NCBI GenBank assembly: GCA_012519205.1
Contig: JAAYQR010000010.1
Location: forward strand, 124,001 to 188,000
Length of the DNA: 64,000 nucleotides
Direction: 5' to 3'
Source: Candidatus Epulonipiscium sp.
GTDB taxonomy: Bacteria; Bacillota; Clostridia; Lachnospirales; Defluviitaleaceae
This document shows, piece by piece, positions 55,201-64,000 of this stretch. Position numbers and translations under genes: made by a program. The notes under the pieces were generated by a model. It made no database searches and had not been told where the DNA came from. It worked only from the letters and a program-made list of their open reading frames with translations. Each line of letters opens with the position of its first letter. Positions within the stretch are counted from its first letter, which is position 1.

Positions 55201-56271
55201 ATGGCTGAAACTAATTATTTTGAACAACAAAAGCAAAAAAACGCACTAAGACTCCGCGCCCTTCTTTCTTCTTTGCCCCCCTTTGCCTTTGAGTTTTTTC
55301 GGGGCATCGAACCTACCACCTCCTCTAAGACAAGGATAGGATATGCCTATGATTTGAGGATTTTCTTCGAATATATATTGGATATTCACCCAACCTTAAA
55401 GGATAAAAATATGGGGGAATTAGACATAAAGGATTTAGAGGCTATAACACCGGATCATATTGAAATGTTTTTAGAATATTTATCTTATTATCAAAAACCC
55501 CATCCTCAAAATCCAAATAAAACCATCGAGTACCAAAACGATGAACGGGGAAAAGCCAGGAAGTTGGCGGCTCTTCGCAAATTCTATACATACTTTTATA
55601 AAAAGCGAAAAATTAAGGTGAATCCCTCTAGCCTAGTAGAAATGCCGAAAATCCATGAAAAAAATATTATTAGATTAGAAATTAATGAAGTTGCTAGGCT
55701 TTTAGATGAAATCGAAAATGGAGATAAATTAACGGATGCCCAAAAAAGATACCATCAGTATACAAAGTCTAGGGATTTAGCTCTTATTTCCGTGCTTTTA
55801 GGAACAGGTATTCGTGTATCCGAATGTGTAGGACTAAATATTACGGACATAGATTTTGATTTAAATGGATTGAAAATTACCCGCAAAGGCGGGGATGAAA
55901 TGGTGATATATTTTGGTGATGAGGTAGAAGAAGCCCTGATGGACTACTTAGAAGAACGGGTAAAAAAACAGCCTAATGAAGGGCATGAAGAGGCATTGTT
56001 CCTATCTCTTCAAAACCGCCGTCTGACTGTTCGCTCTGTTCAAAACTTAGTTAAAAAATATTCTTCCCTTGTGACCACTTTAAAAAAGATAACTCCACAT
56101 AAGTTAAGAAGTACCTACGGCACTAACTTATATCAAGAAACAGGAGATATATACCTTGTAGCCGATGTGTTGGGTCATAAAGACGTAAACACAACTAGAA
56201 AGCATTATGCACAAATCGACGATCAAAGAAGACGCTCCGCCGCTAATGCCGTAAAGCTGAGGAAAATATAA
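55201..56271 (+). CDS. Tyrosine recombinase (Xer-like)
   Basis: The 356-residue integrase has an N-terminal SAM-like domain (about residues 15-155) and a catalytic domain with Arg in LLGTGIRVSE, HKLR in PHKLRSTYGT, His in LGHKDVNTT and nucleophile Tyr in RKHYAQI. The extended N-terminal part resembles XerS-type chromosome-dimer resolvases of Firmicutes. It lies beside lexA, a common place in Clostridia, so it is probably a housekeeping protein and not a mobile-element integrase. A GGGGTGAT site precedes the ATG. Confidence 0.85.
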   Translation: MAETNYFEQQKQKNALRLRALLSSLPPFAFEFFRGIEPTTSSKTRIGYAYDLRIFFEYILDIHPTLKDKNMGELDIKDLEAITPDHIEMFLEYLSYYQKPHPQNPNKTIEYQNDERGKARKLAALRKFYTYFYKKRKIKVNPSSLVEMPKIHEKNIIRLEINEVARLLDEIENGDKLTDAQKRYHQYTKSRDLALISVLLGTGIRVSECVGLNITDIDFDLNGLKITRKGGDEMVIYFGDEVEEALMDYLEERVKKQPNEGHEEALFLSLQNRRLTVRSVQNLVKKYSSLVTTLKKITPHKLRSTYGTNLYQETGDIYLVADVLGHKDVNTTRKHYAQIDDQRRRSAANAVKLRKI

Positions 56272-56299
56272 AAATTATAAAAACTAATGCCATAAATCT

Positions 56300-56617
56300 T
56301 TAATATTCATGTGGCTTATAAATAGGGATTATAATGCTATCTCCGGCATAGAGTTCATTAGATTTTAGATGATTGAACTCTTTTATGTAAGCTACATATT
56401 TACTTGTGCTAAGGTCTTGGGGCTTGTGGTTTTGGGCTATCTTCCAAAGGGAATCCCCTCTTCGGATGCTTATTTGTTCGTATCTTTCAATTGGGGAATT
56501 TCTTTGGTTACCTGTGGAACTGTAAATGAAAACAATAGAAAATATCTGAATGCTACATATAAACAGTACAACCAGTAGGATAAAACGATATCTTGCTAAT
56601 ATTTTTTTCTTTTGCAT
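56300..56617 (-). CDS. LysM-domain SOS cell-division suppressor, YneA-like
   Basis: The 105-residue protein has one N-terminal membrane helix (FILLVVLFICSIQIFSIVFI) and a LysM domain (IRRGDSLWKIAQ). It is divergent from lexA exactly like yneA in Bacillus and carries LexA boxes in its promoter, so it should delay division during DNA damage. AAGGGGTG lies before the ATG. Confidence 0.85.
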   Translation of the reverse strand: MQKKKILARYRFILLVVLFICSIQIFSIVFIYSSTGNQRNSPIERYEQISIRRGDSLWKIAQNHKPQDLSTSKYVAYIKEFNHLKSNELYAGDSIIIPIYKPHEY

Positions 56618-56630
56618 AGGAACACCCCTT

Positions 56631-56644
56631 AGAACATTTGTTTG
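56631..56644. promoter_or_regulatory. LexA (SOS) box 1
   Basis: AGAACATTTGTTTG resembles the Gram-positive LexA box CGAACN4GTTCG. It is in the leader of the LysM gene. Confidence 0.6.
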
Positions 56645-56649
56645 TACCT

Positions 56650-56678
56650 ATTATATACGAACATATATTCCTAGTCAA
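56650..56678 (-). promoter_or_regulatory. Promoter of the LysM gene with LexA box 2
   Basis: On the minus strand TTGACT (56678-56673), 17 bases, TATAAT (56655-56650). A LexA-like CGAACATATATTCC (56658-56671) fills the spacer. Confidence 0.7.
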
Positions 56679-56708
56679 GGGTTTTTGGCAAAATATTCGT
56701 TCCTATGT

Positions 56709-56748
56709 CGAACATAAGTTTGATAATATAGAAATTATGTGGTATAAT
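56709..56748 (+). promoter_or_regulatory. lexA promoter with LexA box 3
   Basis: TTGATA (56720-56725), 17-base spacer, TATAAT (56743-56748). The LexA box CGAACATAAGTTTG (56709-56722) overlaps the -35 element, giving autoregulation. Confidence 0.7.
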
Positions 56749-56776
56749 AAACCATATTATATAGCGAGGTGACTAT

Positions 56777-57388
56777 ATGAGTAAGCGAATTGGAGATAAA
56801 CAATTAGAAATCTTAGAATATCTTAAAAAAGAAATTTTAGAGAAGGGCTACCCCCCTTCAGTTAGAGAAATCTGTGATGCGGTAGGGCTTAAATCAACCT
56901 CAACTGTTCACGGCCATTTAAACCGCCTAGAGAAAAAAGGAATGATTCGTCGGGACCCTACCAAACCAAGGGCCATTGAGATTTTAGATACAACATTTTA
57001 TAATACCCGTCAGGAGCTGGTTAATGTTCCCATAGTAGGAAATGTTACTGCTGGGCAACCTATACTTGCGGTAGAAAATATAGACGATTATTTCCCTCTT
57101 CCTGTAGACTATGTTAGAAACGACACCGTATATATGCTCCACGTTCAAGGTGAAAGTATGATTGAAGCTGGAATATTCGATAACGATTTGGTTCTAGTTC
57201 GCAAACAAAGCACCGCTGAAAATGGTGATATTGTGGTAGCTATGTTAGAAGATTCCGCAACCGTAAAGCGATTTTTTAGAGAAAAGGAACATATCCGATT
57301 ACAGCCGGAAAACTCTACCATGAACCCCATTATAGTCAAGGACGTAAGCATCCTAGGGAAAGTGATTGGTTTGTTTAGGAAGTTTTAA
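56777..57388 (+). CDS. lexA: LexA repressor
   Basis: The 203-residue SOS repressor has a winged HTH ([20 protein letters not shown]). The self-cleavage site is Ala92-Gly93 (VTAGQP), with catalytic Ser127 (GESMIE) and Lys164 (ATVKRF). All are intact. The SOS boxes in the divergent region are its targets. Confidence 0.95.
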   Translation: MSKRIGDKQLEILEYLKKEILEKGYPPSVREICDAVGLKSTSTVHGHLNRLEKKGMIRRDPTKPRAIEILDTTFYNTRQELVNVPIVGNVTAGQPILAVENIDDYFPLPVDYVRNDTVYMLHVQGESMIEAGIFDNDLVLVRKQSTAENGDIVVAMLEDSATVKRFFREKEHIRLQPENSTMNPIIVKDVSILGKVIGLFRKF

Positions 57389-57415
57389 CAAAAGAATAAT
57401 GCAGAGGTTGATAAT

Positions 57416-59365
57416 ATGAATAATGGATTTATAAGAGTTGGGGGAGCCGTCCCCGAAATATCTGTTTCCGATTGTAAAAAAAATGTTGACAACATTCTTG
57501 AACTTATAAAGGAAGCCCAAAAAAATCATGTCCAAGTCCTGGGATTTCCTGAGTTATGTATTACCGGATATACCTGCGGAGATTTATTTTCCCAACAACT
57601 TCTTTTAGAACAAGCAAATACCGAGCTGCAGAGGATTGTAAATTATTCTCTTAACCTTGATATGCTGATATTAGTCGGCCTACCCATTGCCGCCGATGAA
57701 CAACTGTTTAATTGTGCTGTCCTCATTCTTAATGGGAAAATCTTAGGGGTAATCCCTAAAACCTCCATTCCGAATTATTGTGAGTTTTATGAAAAAAGAT
57801 GGTTTTCCCCATCTTCCAGTGCAATCAGCAATCAAATCAATCTATGCAACCAAATAGTTCCTTTTGGTTCCGATATTTTATTTAAGGATATTCGTAGCAA
57901 TCTTTGTATTGGTGTCGAAATATGTGAAGATTTATGGCTCCCTATTGCCCCAAGTTCCTATTTATCCCTTTATGGGGCAAATATTATCTTAAATCTTTCC
58001 ACAAGTAATGAATCCGCAGGTAAAAGAAGCTATAGGAAGACATTAGTAGAACATCAATCGGCAAAATGCATCTGCGGATATATCTATGTATCTTCAGGTT
58101 ATGGTGAATCTACTACAGATTTTGCCTTTGGCGGCCACTCTATGATCTGCGAAAACGGAACAACTCTCAGTGAAAAACAACCCTTTTCTGAGGATAGCTA
58201 TTTAATTTATAATGAATTCGATTTGGATCGCTTAAGGGCTAATCGTAGAAAAAGCACAAGTTTTTCACAGGTCATCGGCAATAGCGGGGATTACTCTAAA
58301 AATTTTAGGATGGTTCCTTTTACCCTTAACATCAACACCCCTGATTCTTTAACAAGGCCCATTAAGCCCCATCCTTTTGTGCCCTCTAAGCAAAATCTCT
58401 TAGCTGAAAGATGCAGCGAGATTTTTCCTATTCAAGTAAATGGACTTAAGAAACGTCTAGAACATACAGGAGCAAAAACCGCAGTAATAGGCATATCCGG
58501 TGGTTTAGACTCTACCCTTGCTTTATTGGTTTGTATTAGGGCTTTTGATGCTCTAAATCTAGATAGGAAAAATATCCTTGGCATTACCATGCCCGGCTTT
58601 GGAACCACCGATAGGACCTATAATAATTCCCTAGACTTAATGAAAAGCTTAAACATAACCTCCCGGGAAATCCCCATAGCCGATGCATGTATCCAGCATT
58701 TTAAGGATATAGGTCATGATAGGACCATTCATGATGCCACTTATGAAAACACCCAGGCCAGAGAACGGACTCAAATCCTTATGGATATAGCCAATAAGGA
58801 AAATGGCCTTGTAATAGGAACTGGTGACCTATCAGAATTGGCCCTTGGATGGGCCACTTATAATGGAGATCATATGTCCATGTATGGGGTCAATTCCGGA
58901 GTACCTAAGACCCTTATAGCACCCCTTATTTCTTGGATTGGAAACACTAACTTAGATGAAAACACCAATGGGATTTTGCAAGACATATTATCTACTCCTG
59001 TAAGCCCGGAACTACTGCCCCCTTCTAAAGATGGTGGAATTAATCAAAAGACGGAGGATATCGTAGGTCCTTATGAGCTCCATGACTTTTTCTTATATTA
59101 CATGATTCGTTTTGGATTTAGACCTTCCAAAATAGTCTATTTAGCAGAACTGGCATTTAAAGATAAATACGATAGGGTAACCATCCTAAAATGGATAAAG
59201 ATTTTTTACAAAAGATTTTTCTCCCAGCAATTTAAACGTTCCTGCCTCCCCGATGGACCAAAGGTGGGTTCCGTATCCTTATCCCCTAGGGGCGTTTGGC
59301 GAATGCCCAGCGATGCTTCTTCTAGGATATGGCTAGATGAAATTGAGGCAATGACCAATATATAA
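57416..59365 (+). CDS. nadE: Glutamine-dependent NAD+ synthetase
   Basis: The 649-residue two-domain enzyme makes NAD from nicotinate adenine dinucleotide. The N-terminal nitrilase-type glutaminase has Glu in GFPELCITGYT, Lys in IPKTSIPNY and Cys in GVEICEDLW. The C-terminal synthetase has the PP-loop GISGGLDSTLAL. AGAGGTTGA precedes the ATG. Length and motifs are normal. Confidence 0.93.
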   Translation: MNNGFIRVGGAVPEISVSDCKKNVDNILELIKEAQKNHVQVLGFPELCITGYTCGDLFSQQLLLEQANTELQRIVNYSLNLDMLILVGLPIAADEQLFNCAVLILNGKILGVIPKTSIPNYCEFYEKRWFSPSSSAISNQINLCNQIVPFGSDILFKDIRSNLCIGVEICEDLWLPIAPSSYLSLYGANIILNLSTSNESAGKRSYRKTLVEHQSAKCICGYIYVSSGYGESTTDFAFGGHSMICENGTTLSEKQPFSEDSYLIYNEFDLDRLRANRRKSTSFSQVIGNSGDYSKNFRMVPFTLNINTPDSLTRPIKPHPFVPSKQNLLAERCSEIFPIQVNGLKKRLEHTGAKTAVIGISGGLDSTLALLVCIRAFDALNLDRKNILGITMPGFGTTDRTYNNSLDLMKSLNITSREIPIADACIQHFKDIGHDRTIHDATYENTQARERTQILMDIANKENGLVIGTGDLSELALGWATYNGDHMSMYGVNSGVPKTLIAPLISWIGNTNLDENTNGILQDILSTPVSPELLPPSKDGGINQKTEDIVGPYELHDFFLYYMIRFGFRPSKIVYLAELAFKDKYDRVTILKWIKIFYKRFFSQQFKRSCLPDGPKVGSVSLSPRGVWRMPSDASSRIWLDEIEAMTNI

Positions 59366-59395
59366 AAAAGACTCTTTCTCATGAAAGAGTCTTCT
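59362..59395 (-). terminator. Bidirectional terminator between nadE and GH5
   Basis: An 11-bp stem AAGACTCTTTC/GAAAGAGTCTT (59368-59378, 59383-59393). On the minus strand it is followed by six T, serving the GH5 gene; the plus-strand tail is weaker. Confidence 0.75.
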
Positions 59396-59406
59396 TTATG
59401 GTTAAT

Positions 59407-60747
59407 TTACATCGAATACTTTATCAACGCCTCTAAAATTTCTGGGTATTTCCAAGTTACTGTTCTTCTATCTAGTAGACCGAAATTTTCGCCATTTCCT
59501 ACGAACGCATTATTATCCCACCAAAAACAAGTCATACCCCTAGCCCTAGCATAAGCTGTATAATAGGCTGCAAAATCCACCCTATCCTGGAGATTATTTT
59601 GTTTGTCCCTAGCTCCAAACTCCCCGATAATCACCGGTATTCCCTTGCTGATATACTTTTCATATAAACGATCCATAAAAAAATTAATATCTTTTTTACT
59701 GTTTAAAGATGTGGCATCGAAATTTGTTATACTTCCAGATTCATTAGGCGCCTGTAGGGCAAAATTATAAGGAGTATAGGCATGGACCGAGAGTATTATT
59801 TTATTATCGTTTTCTTTTAAATCTGTTGGTATCGTAAATTCATCAATAAGAACATTTTCCGGCGAAGCGCTATAGCCAGGAACCATAAGATATCTTGAAG
59901 TATTGTTCTTACCGGTCGACCTTACGGTATTTACAAAAACTTGATTAAGCCCATTGATGATTTCTACTGATTCTCTGCAGTCTTCCTTATTCATTTCCAG
60001 CCACCATTCGTTATTAGTCCCTACTAATCGCGGCTCGTTCACCGCTTCAAATATTAACTTTTCGTTATACTCCCCAAATCTATTGCCAATCTGTTTCCAT
60101 ATAGAAGCCATATATTTAGATGAGTTTTCCTCAAATTCCTTGCTGGGATAGTAGTAGTCTTTGGTAATGTCGTGGTGTATATTTAGGATGATGTATAAAT
60201 CTTGTTCCACGGCATAGTCCACTACTTCCTGTACCCTGTCCATCCAAGGTTCACTGATTGTAAAATTATCATCTGTTATATGATTATGCCAGGATACGGG
60301 AATCCTAATCGAGTGAAATCCAGATTCTTTTATTTCCTTAATCATTTCTTTGGTTGTTTTTACCCCACACCAGGATGACTCATACATAAGCTCATCACTA
60401 AAATTCGGGTTATCAAAGGCTGCGTCAAGGGTATTTCCTAGGTTCCAGCCCACTCTCATATCAGTAACAAGTCTCATGGCCTCGTTATCTGGAATCTCAT
60501 AGGTATCTATTTCTAATTTTGGAATCTTAATTTTTTCATCCTCCTTTGCAGGCTCTTCTGCAGGCTCTTCATTTTTTACTTCCTCCTTATCCTGTCCATC
60601 TAAATCCTTCATCTTCTCTAGTTCATGTTCTTCCCCAAACCTTTTTTCGGCTAATATAGTCTGGTCTATCGAATGATTACTGCATCCAAGTAGGAAGACC
60701 ACTCCAATAGATACCGTTAATAATAATACTACTAATTTTTTATTCAT
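59407..60747 (-). CDS. GH5 endoglucanase lipoprotein
   Basis: The 446-residue lipoprotein has a lipobox LLGCSN, an acidic linker (to about residue 75) and a GH5 barrel. MRVGWNLGNTLDA suggests subfamily GH5_4. The acid/base is Glu238 (FEAVNEPR) and the nucleophile Glu376 (IIGEFGA). The enzyme is likely to cut beta-glucan or xyloglucan on the cell surface. The site GGGGGGA is ahead of ATG. Confidence 0.92.
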   Translation of the reverse strand: MNKKLVVLLLTVSIGVVFLLGCSNHSIDQTILAEKRFGEEHELEKMKDLDGQDKEEVKNEEPAEEPAKEDEKIKIPKLEIDTYEIPDNEAMRLVTDMRVGWNLGNTLDAAFDNPNFSDELMYESSWCGVKTTKEMIKEIKESGFHSIRIPVSWHNHITDDNFTISEPWMDRVQEVVDYAVEQDLYIILNIHHDITKDYYYPSKEFEENSSKYMASIWKQIGNRFGEYNEKLIFEAVNEPRLVGTNNEWWLEMNKEDCRESVEIINGLNQVFVNTVRSTGKNNTSRYLMVPGYSASPENVLIDEFTIPTDLKENDNKIILSVHAYTPYNFALQAPNESGSITNFDATSLNSKKDINFFMDRLYEKYISKGIPVIIGEFGARDKQNNLQDRVDFAAYYTAYARARGMTCFWWDNNAFVGNGENFGLLDRRTVTWKYPEILEALIKYSM

Positions 60748-60771
60748 TGTATCCCCCCATTCATAATATTA

Positions 60772-62058
60772 TTACAGTTTGATTGACCCTTTATCCATTA
60801 CCCTTTGTAGGGCCATCATTATTCCTATCTTTGCATGATGCCAAGATAATCCCCCTTGCAAAAATACAGTATATGGCGGCTTAATGGGAGCATCTGCACT
60901 AAGCTCGATGGAAGAACCTTGTACAAAAGCCCCGGCCGCCATTATAACAGGGCTGTCATACCCCGGCATTTCCCAAGGTTCGGGGGTCACATAGCTATCC
61001 ACCGGCGAACCTGCTTGAATTCCTTGGCAAAATGCTATTACGTTTTCTGGTGTCTTCATTTGAATAGCTTGAATGATATCATGTCTTGCCTCGATAGAGG
61101 TAGGCATTACCAAAAATCCTGCTTTCTCAAATATCCTCGATGCAAAAACAGCTCCCTTAAGGCTTCCTGCCACCACCTGGGGTGAAAGGAAAAGTCCTTG
61201 AAGTATCGGTTGATTAAGGCCTAAGGTAGCTCCTACCTCTTTTCCCAGCCCTGGGGCTGTAAGACGAATTGCAGAGTTTTCAACATATTCCTCCTTCCCA
61301 ACTATATACCCTCCAATAGGGGCAATGCCTCCTCCTGGATTCTTGATTAAGGAACCCACAACCAAATCGGCCCCTACTTCTGCCGGCTCTATGTAATCTA
61401 CAAACTCCCCATAACAATTATCCACCATACATATTATGTCTTTTCTTATACCTTTAATAAACTCAATAAGTTCCCCTATTTGTTGTACTGATAGGGTAGG
61501 CCTCCACATGTACCCCTTAGAACGTTGAATGGTTACCATCTTTGTTTTTTTATTGATGGCTTCCTTGATGGCATTATAATCAAACTGGTTATCCTTTAGA
61601 TCCACCTGTCTATATGTAACCCCATGTTCTTTAAGGGAGCCCCTAACTTCTCTGATTCCAATGACTCCCTCTAAAGTATCATATGGTTTTCCCACGGGAG
61701 ATAATAATTCATCTCCTGCTCTTAGATTGCCGAATAAAGCTACTGTTAGTGCATGGGTCCCCGAAATTAACTGAGGCCTAACAAGCCCTGATTCTGTCTT
61801 AAATATATCGGCATAAATGCTTTCTATAGTGTCCCTTCCAAGATCATTATATCCATATCCTGTGGTTGCTGCAAAATGAATATCGCTTAATTTATTTTTC
61901 TGCATGGCATGGAGTATCTTTAATTGGTTGTATTCGGCTATGGTATCGATGTTTTTAAACTGTTCTTCCATTTCTTTTTCAATTTCCATACAAAATTCGA
62001 TGGTAGCTGGCTTAAGACCAAATTTATTTTGCATAATATCTATAATACTTTCTGTCAT
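60772..62058 (-). CDS. PLP-dependent lyase family protein (YnbB, aluminium-resistance type)
   Basis: The 428-residue fold-type I PLP enzyme resembles methionine gamma-lyase and cystathionine beta-lyase families named for aluminium resistance. The PLP lysine lies in VVGSLIKNPGGG and the Asp of the cofactor site in ICMVDNCYGEF. It lies beside hfq and miaA as in many Firmicutes. Its true reaction is unknown. Confidence 0.85.
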   Translation of the reverse strand: MTESIIDIMQNKFGLKPATIEFCMEIEKEMEEQFKNIDTIAEYNQLKILHAMQKNKLSDIHFAATTGYGYNDLGRDTIESIYADIFKTESGLVRPQLISGTHALTVALFGNLRAGDELLSPVGKPYDTLEGVIGIREVRGSLKEHGVTYRQVDLKDNQFDYNAIKEAINKKTKMVTIQRSKGYMWRPTLSVQQIGELIEFIKGIRKDIICMVDNCYGEFVDYIEPAEVGADLVVGSLIKNPGGGIAPIGGYIVGKEEYVENSAIRLTAPGLGKEVGATLGLNQPILQGLFLSPQVVAGSLKGAVFASRIFEKAGFLVMPTSIEARHDIIQAIQMKTPENVIAFCQGIQAGSPVDSYVTPEPWEMPGYDSPVIMAAGAFVQGSSIELSADAPIKPPYTVFLQGGLSWHHAKIGIMMALQRVMDKGSIKL

Positions 62059-62085
62059 AGTTTTGTCTCCTTATAGGTTCAATAT

Positions 62086-62112
62086 AAAAACTAAAACCAC
62101 CCCTAAGGTGGC
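62086..62112 (-). terminator. Probable terminator after hfq
   Basis: On the minus strand CCACC/GGTGG (62111-62107 and 62101-62097) with a 5-base loop is followed by TTTTAGTTTTT. It may only reduce read-through into the PLP-enzyme gene. Confidence 0.5.
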
Positions 62113-62121
62113 TATAGTCTT

Positions 62122-62367
62122 TTATTGTTCATCAGATTTTTCTTGATTATAGTTAAAATAGATTGGTTTGGCAGGAACAACGGTAGAAATAGCATGTTTA
62201 TATATCATTTGTTGTTTTCCTTCACTATCTAATATTACGATAAAATTATCAAAGCCTTTTATAAATCCCTTTAATTGAAATCCATTGGTTAAAAAAACTG
62301 TTACTGCTGTTTTTTCTTTGCGTACATGATTTAAAAATACATCCTGAAGATTAATAGTTTTGCTCAC
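62122..62367 (-). CDS. hfq: RNA chaperone Hfq
   Basis: The 81-residue Sm-like hexamer subunit has the Sm1 segment ([20 protein letters not shown]), [18 protein letters not shown], and the Sm2 YKHAIS motif. It binds A- and U-rich RNA. The order mutL-miaA-hfq is widely conserved. Confidence 0.95.
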   Translation of the reverse strand: MSKTINLQDVFLNHVRKEKTAVTVFLTNGFQLKGFIKGFDNFIVILDSEGKQQMIYKHAISTVVPAKPIYFNYNQEKSDEQ

Positions 62368-62412
62368 CTTAATCCACTCCTCTTTTGAATTTTAATGTTA
62401 TCTAATTCTATT

Positions 62413-63360
62413 CTATATGATTATGCCAATTTCTTCAATATAATTTGTAATTTTTGTTACAATTTTATCCATATCAAAATTCAAGGCCTCTACATTTATC
62501 CAACAAGGATCTTCCCTGTGGCTAAACCAGGTCAGTTGCCTTTTAGCAAAACGTCTAGTATCCCTTTTGAGAGTATATATAGCTTCTTCAATGGTAAACT
62601 TCCCCTCAAGGTATCCAACAATCTCCTTATACCCTAAGCCTTGCATGGAAACTAAATCCTTAGAATAACCTCTATTAAGAAGGTCTTTTACCTCTTCTAC
62701 TAGTCCTGCCTTTATCATGGCATCCACCCTTTTATCAATCCTACTATAGAGCAACTCCCTATCCATGGTTAGAGAAAAAAAAGCTGTATGGTAAGGGCTT
62801 TTTCTTGTCCTTTCCTCTGCATTATGCTTAGAAATTGGTTCATTGGTTTGATTATAATATTCCAAGGCGCGGATAATCCTTTTTGTATTATTAGGATGAA
62901 TGGTTAGGGCAGAATCCGGATCAATTTTAGCAAGCATATCATGGATGTATTGATTTCCCTTTTTTGTAGCCAATTCCTGTAGGGTATTTCTGTATTCAAA
63001 ATCTGTATTAGTTTCCATAAAATTAATATCGTAAACCACTGATTGGATATAAAAACCTGTGCCTCCCGTGAGTATCGGGATTTTGCTTTTTTCATCAATC
63101 TTTTTTATGTATTCCTTAGCCTTTTTTTGAAAGATTGCCACACTGAAGACTTCCTTAGGGTCTATTTCATCTATGAGATAATGAAAAATCCCTTCCATTT
63201 CTTCCTGGGTAGGCTTAGCAGTACCAATGTCCATATACTTGTATACCTGCATAGAGTCTCCAGATATAATTTCCCCATTTATTCTTTTAGCCAGTTCGAT
63301 AGATACCTTGGTCTTACCCGATGCGGTGGGTCCAGCAATAATAATCAACGGTTTTTTCAT
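62413..63360 (-). CDS. miaA: tRNA dimethylallyltransferase
   Basis: The 315-residue enzyme puts an isopentenyl group on A37 of tRNAs reading UNN codons. The P-loop is AGPTASGKTK, the DSMQVY and TGGTGFYIQ motifs follow. ATG 63360 has GGAGG ahead; the in-frame ATG at 63372 overlaps that site. It follows mutL closely. Confidence 0.93.
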   Translation of the reverse strand: MKKPLIIIAGPTASGKTKVSIELAKRINGEIISGDSMQVYKYMDIGTAKPTQEEMEGIFHYLIDEIDPKEVFSVAIFQKKAKEYIKKIDEKSKIPILTGGTGFYIQSVVYDINFMETNTDFEYRNTLQELATKKGNQYIHDMLAKIDPDSALTIHPNNTKRIIRALEYYNQTNEPISKHNAEERTRKSPYHTAFFSLTMDRELLYSRIDKRVDAMIKAGLVEEVKDLLNRGYSKDLVSMQGLGYKEIVGYLEGKFTIEEAIYTLKRDTRRFAKRQLTWFSHREDPCWINVEALNFDMDKIVTKITNYIEEIGIII

Positions 63361-64000
63361 TTGCGCCTCCATTCTTATTGAACCCGCTTAAATTTTTTTC
63401 TAATTCATATTGGCTCATGGCTATTATAGTAGGTCTTCCATGGGGACAGGTATAAGGATTTTCTAAGGTAAGTAGGGTTTCAATTAAGGCTTTGCTTTCC
63501 GATATACTTAATTGATCCTTTGCTTTAACTGCCCCCTTACAAGAAAAAGTAGCTATTGTATTTAGTTTCATATCGTAGGCATTTTTAATATACTCGTCAT
63601 TCAAGAAAAGATCTACTATGTCTAGGAAAAACTTGCTTTCTACAGGACCATCAAAAAGAATAGGCAGCTCCCTGATAACATAGGCTAAATCTCCAAATTC
63701 TTCTATTAGAAATCCAAATCGCTTAAACAATTCCTTATTTTCTTCTATAGCTTCTTTCTCCTTGGGCGTAACTTCAAATACCAAGGGCCTTAGGAGGGCC
63801 TGAGAATAAATCTCGCCGGATTTAAAATCATTCATTAACTTTTCATAAAGCACCCTTTCATGGGCCGCATGCTGGTCTACTAGATACATATTGTTTTCTT
63901 TTTCCACTATCCAGTAGGTTCCAAAAATTTGTCCTATGATTTTATAATCTATTATTCTGGGTTTTGGTTCTTCTTTAGGAGGTTCATATTCTACCTTAAG
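63314..64000 (-). CDS. mutL: DNA mismatch repair protein MutL (3' part; N-terminal part beyond window)
   Basis: Only the C-terminal endonuclease domain is in the window; the frame is open to the edge. It shows IGQIFGTYWIVEKENN, the nuclease motif DQHAAHERVLYE, and CPHGRP near the end. The last 20 codons as written overrun into miaA. Seven T at 63393-63399 appear one short; with eight the protein would end ELEKKFKRVQ at 63375, 15 bases before the miaA start. The nuclease motif shows a B. subtilis-type nicking MutL. Confidence 0.88.
   Translation of the reverse strand, partial: LKVEYEPPKEEPKPRIIDYKIIGQIFGTYWIVEKENNMYLVDQHAAHERVLYEKLMNDFKSGEIYSQALLRPLVFEVTPKEKEAIEENKELFKRFGFLIEEFGDLAYVIRELPILFDGPVESKFFLDIVDLFLNDEYIKNAYDMKLNTIATFSCKGAVKAKDQLSISESKALIETLLTLENPYTCPHGRPTIIAMSQYELEKNLSGFNKNGGANEKTVDYYCWTHRIG

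Noticed and set aside
55201-56271. Tyrosine recombinase as the integrase of a mobile element with the 26-29 kb module
   Set aside because: It is 26 kb away among housekeeping genes, beside lexA as in other Clostridia, with no attachment-site repeats seen.

Overview
The window is AT-rich DNA from a Gram-positive, plant-polysaccharide-degrading anaerobe of the class Clostridia. Supporting signs are the strong AGGAGG-type ribosome sites, lipoprotein-anchored glycoside hydrolases, a B. subtilis-like lexA/LysM SOS pair, the mutL-miaA-hfq order, polyamine synthesis through carboxynorspermidine, and the DUF1659/DUF2922/YvrJ cassette. I cannot name the genus from sequence alone; a member of the Lachnospirales or Defluviitaleaceae would fit. 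No tRNA, rRNA or CRISPR array was seen.

Layout. (1) 1-11.8 kb, + strand: a xylan/xylo-oligosaccharide utilisation cluster with an NHL/TPR membrane protein, a Yip1-like protein, a DUF5696 lipoprotein, an ABC sugar importer without its own ATPase, a GH10 xylanase lipoprotein and a GH3 beta-glycosidase. (2) 12-19.2 kb: a heterodimeric ABC exporter with one consensus and one degenerate ATP site, then a DUF2339/DUF3999-like membrane pair. (3) 19.2-26 kb: a cupin gene, then a defence island with McrB and McrC-like genes, flanked by eroded genes (a DUF1413-like remnant, a frameshifted Cys-rich gene, a TetR fragment) and by copies of an inverted repeat bounding a transposase remnant. (4) 26-29.1 kb: an XRE/ImmA regulatory pair and a Mor-family regulator with amidase, DUF1659, DUF2922 and YvrJ genes. 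This looks like a small phage-type lysis or regulation module. Two near-identical inverted repeats lie in front of its two operons. (5) 29.2-36.9 kb: CDF transporter, GNAT, split chromate transporter, CPBP protease, purC, a coiled-coil protein with ftsE-ftsX, and a Cu/Zn SOD-like gene. (6) 36.9-42.9 kb: a xyloglucan locus (AraC regulator, GH31 alpha-xylosidase, GH74) and an HxlR regulator. (7) 42.9-47.8 kb: CcdA/TlpA redox genes, a cysteine-free S4 ribosomal paralogue behind a Fur-like box, and carboxynorspermidine decarboxylase and synthase behind a long structured leader that ends in a terminator. (8) 48-64 kb: aconitase, an alarmone-type HD hydrolase, a Gly-rich protein, a soluble chemoreceptor, a TtcA-like enzyme, a recombinase, the SOS pair, NAD synthetase, GH5 endoglucanase, then ynbB, hfq, miaA and mutL.

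How they work together: GH10, GH5 and GH74 cut xylan, glucan and xyloglucan at or outside the cell surface. The ABC importer takes up oligomers, and GH3 and GH31 finish hydrolysis inside.

Sequence-quality caution: four genes (the Cys-rich gene at 23.8 kb, AraC, GH74, mutL) are each broken by a one-base length change in a homopolymer run, and ccdA is split by a frame change of unknown cause. This pattern suggests sequencing error as readily as true decay. The observations most worth following are the polyamine-gene leader RNA, the shared operator of the XRE/ImmA-Mor module, and the Fur-type control of the S4 paralogue.
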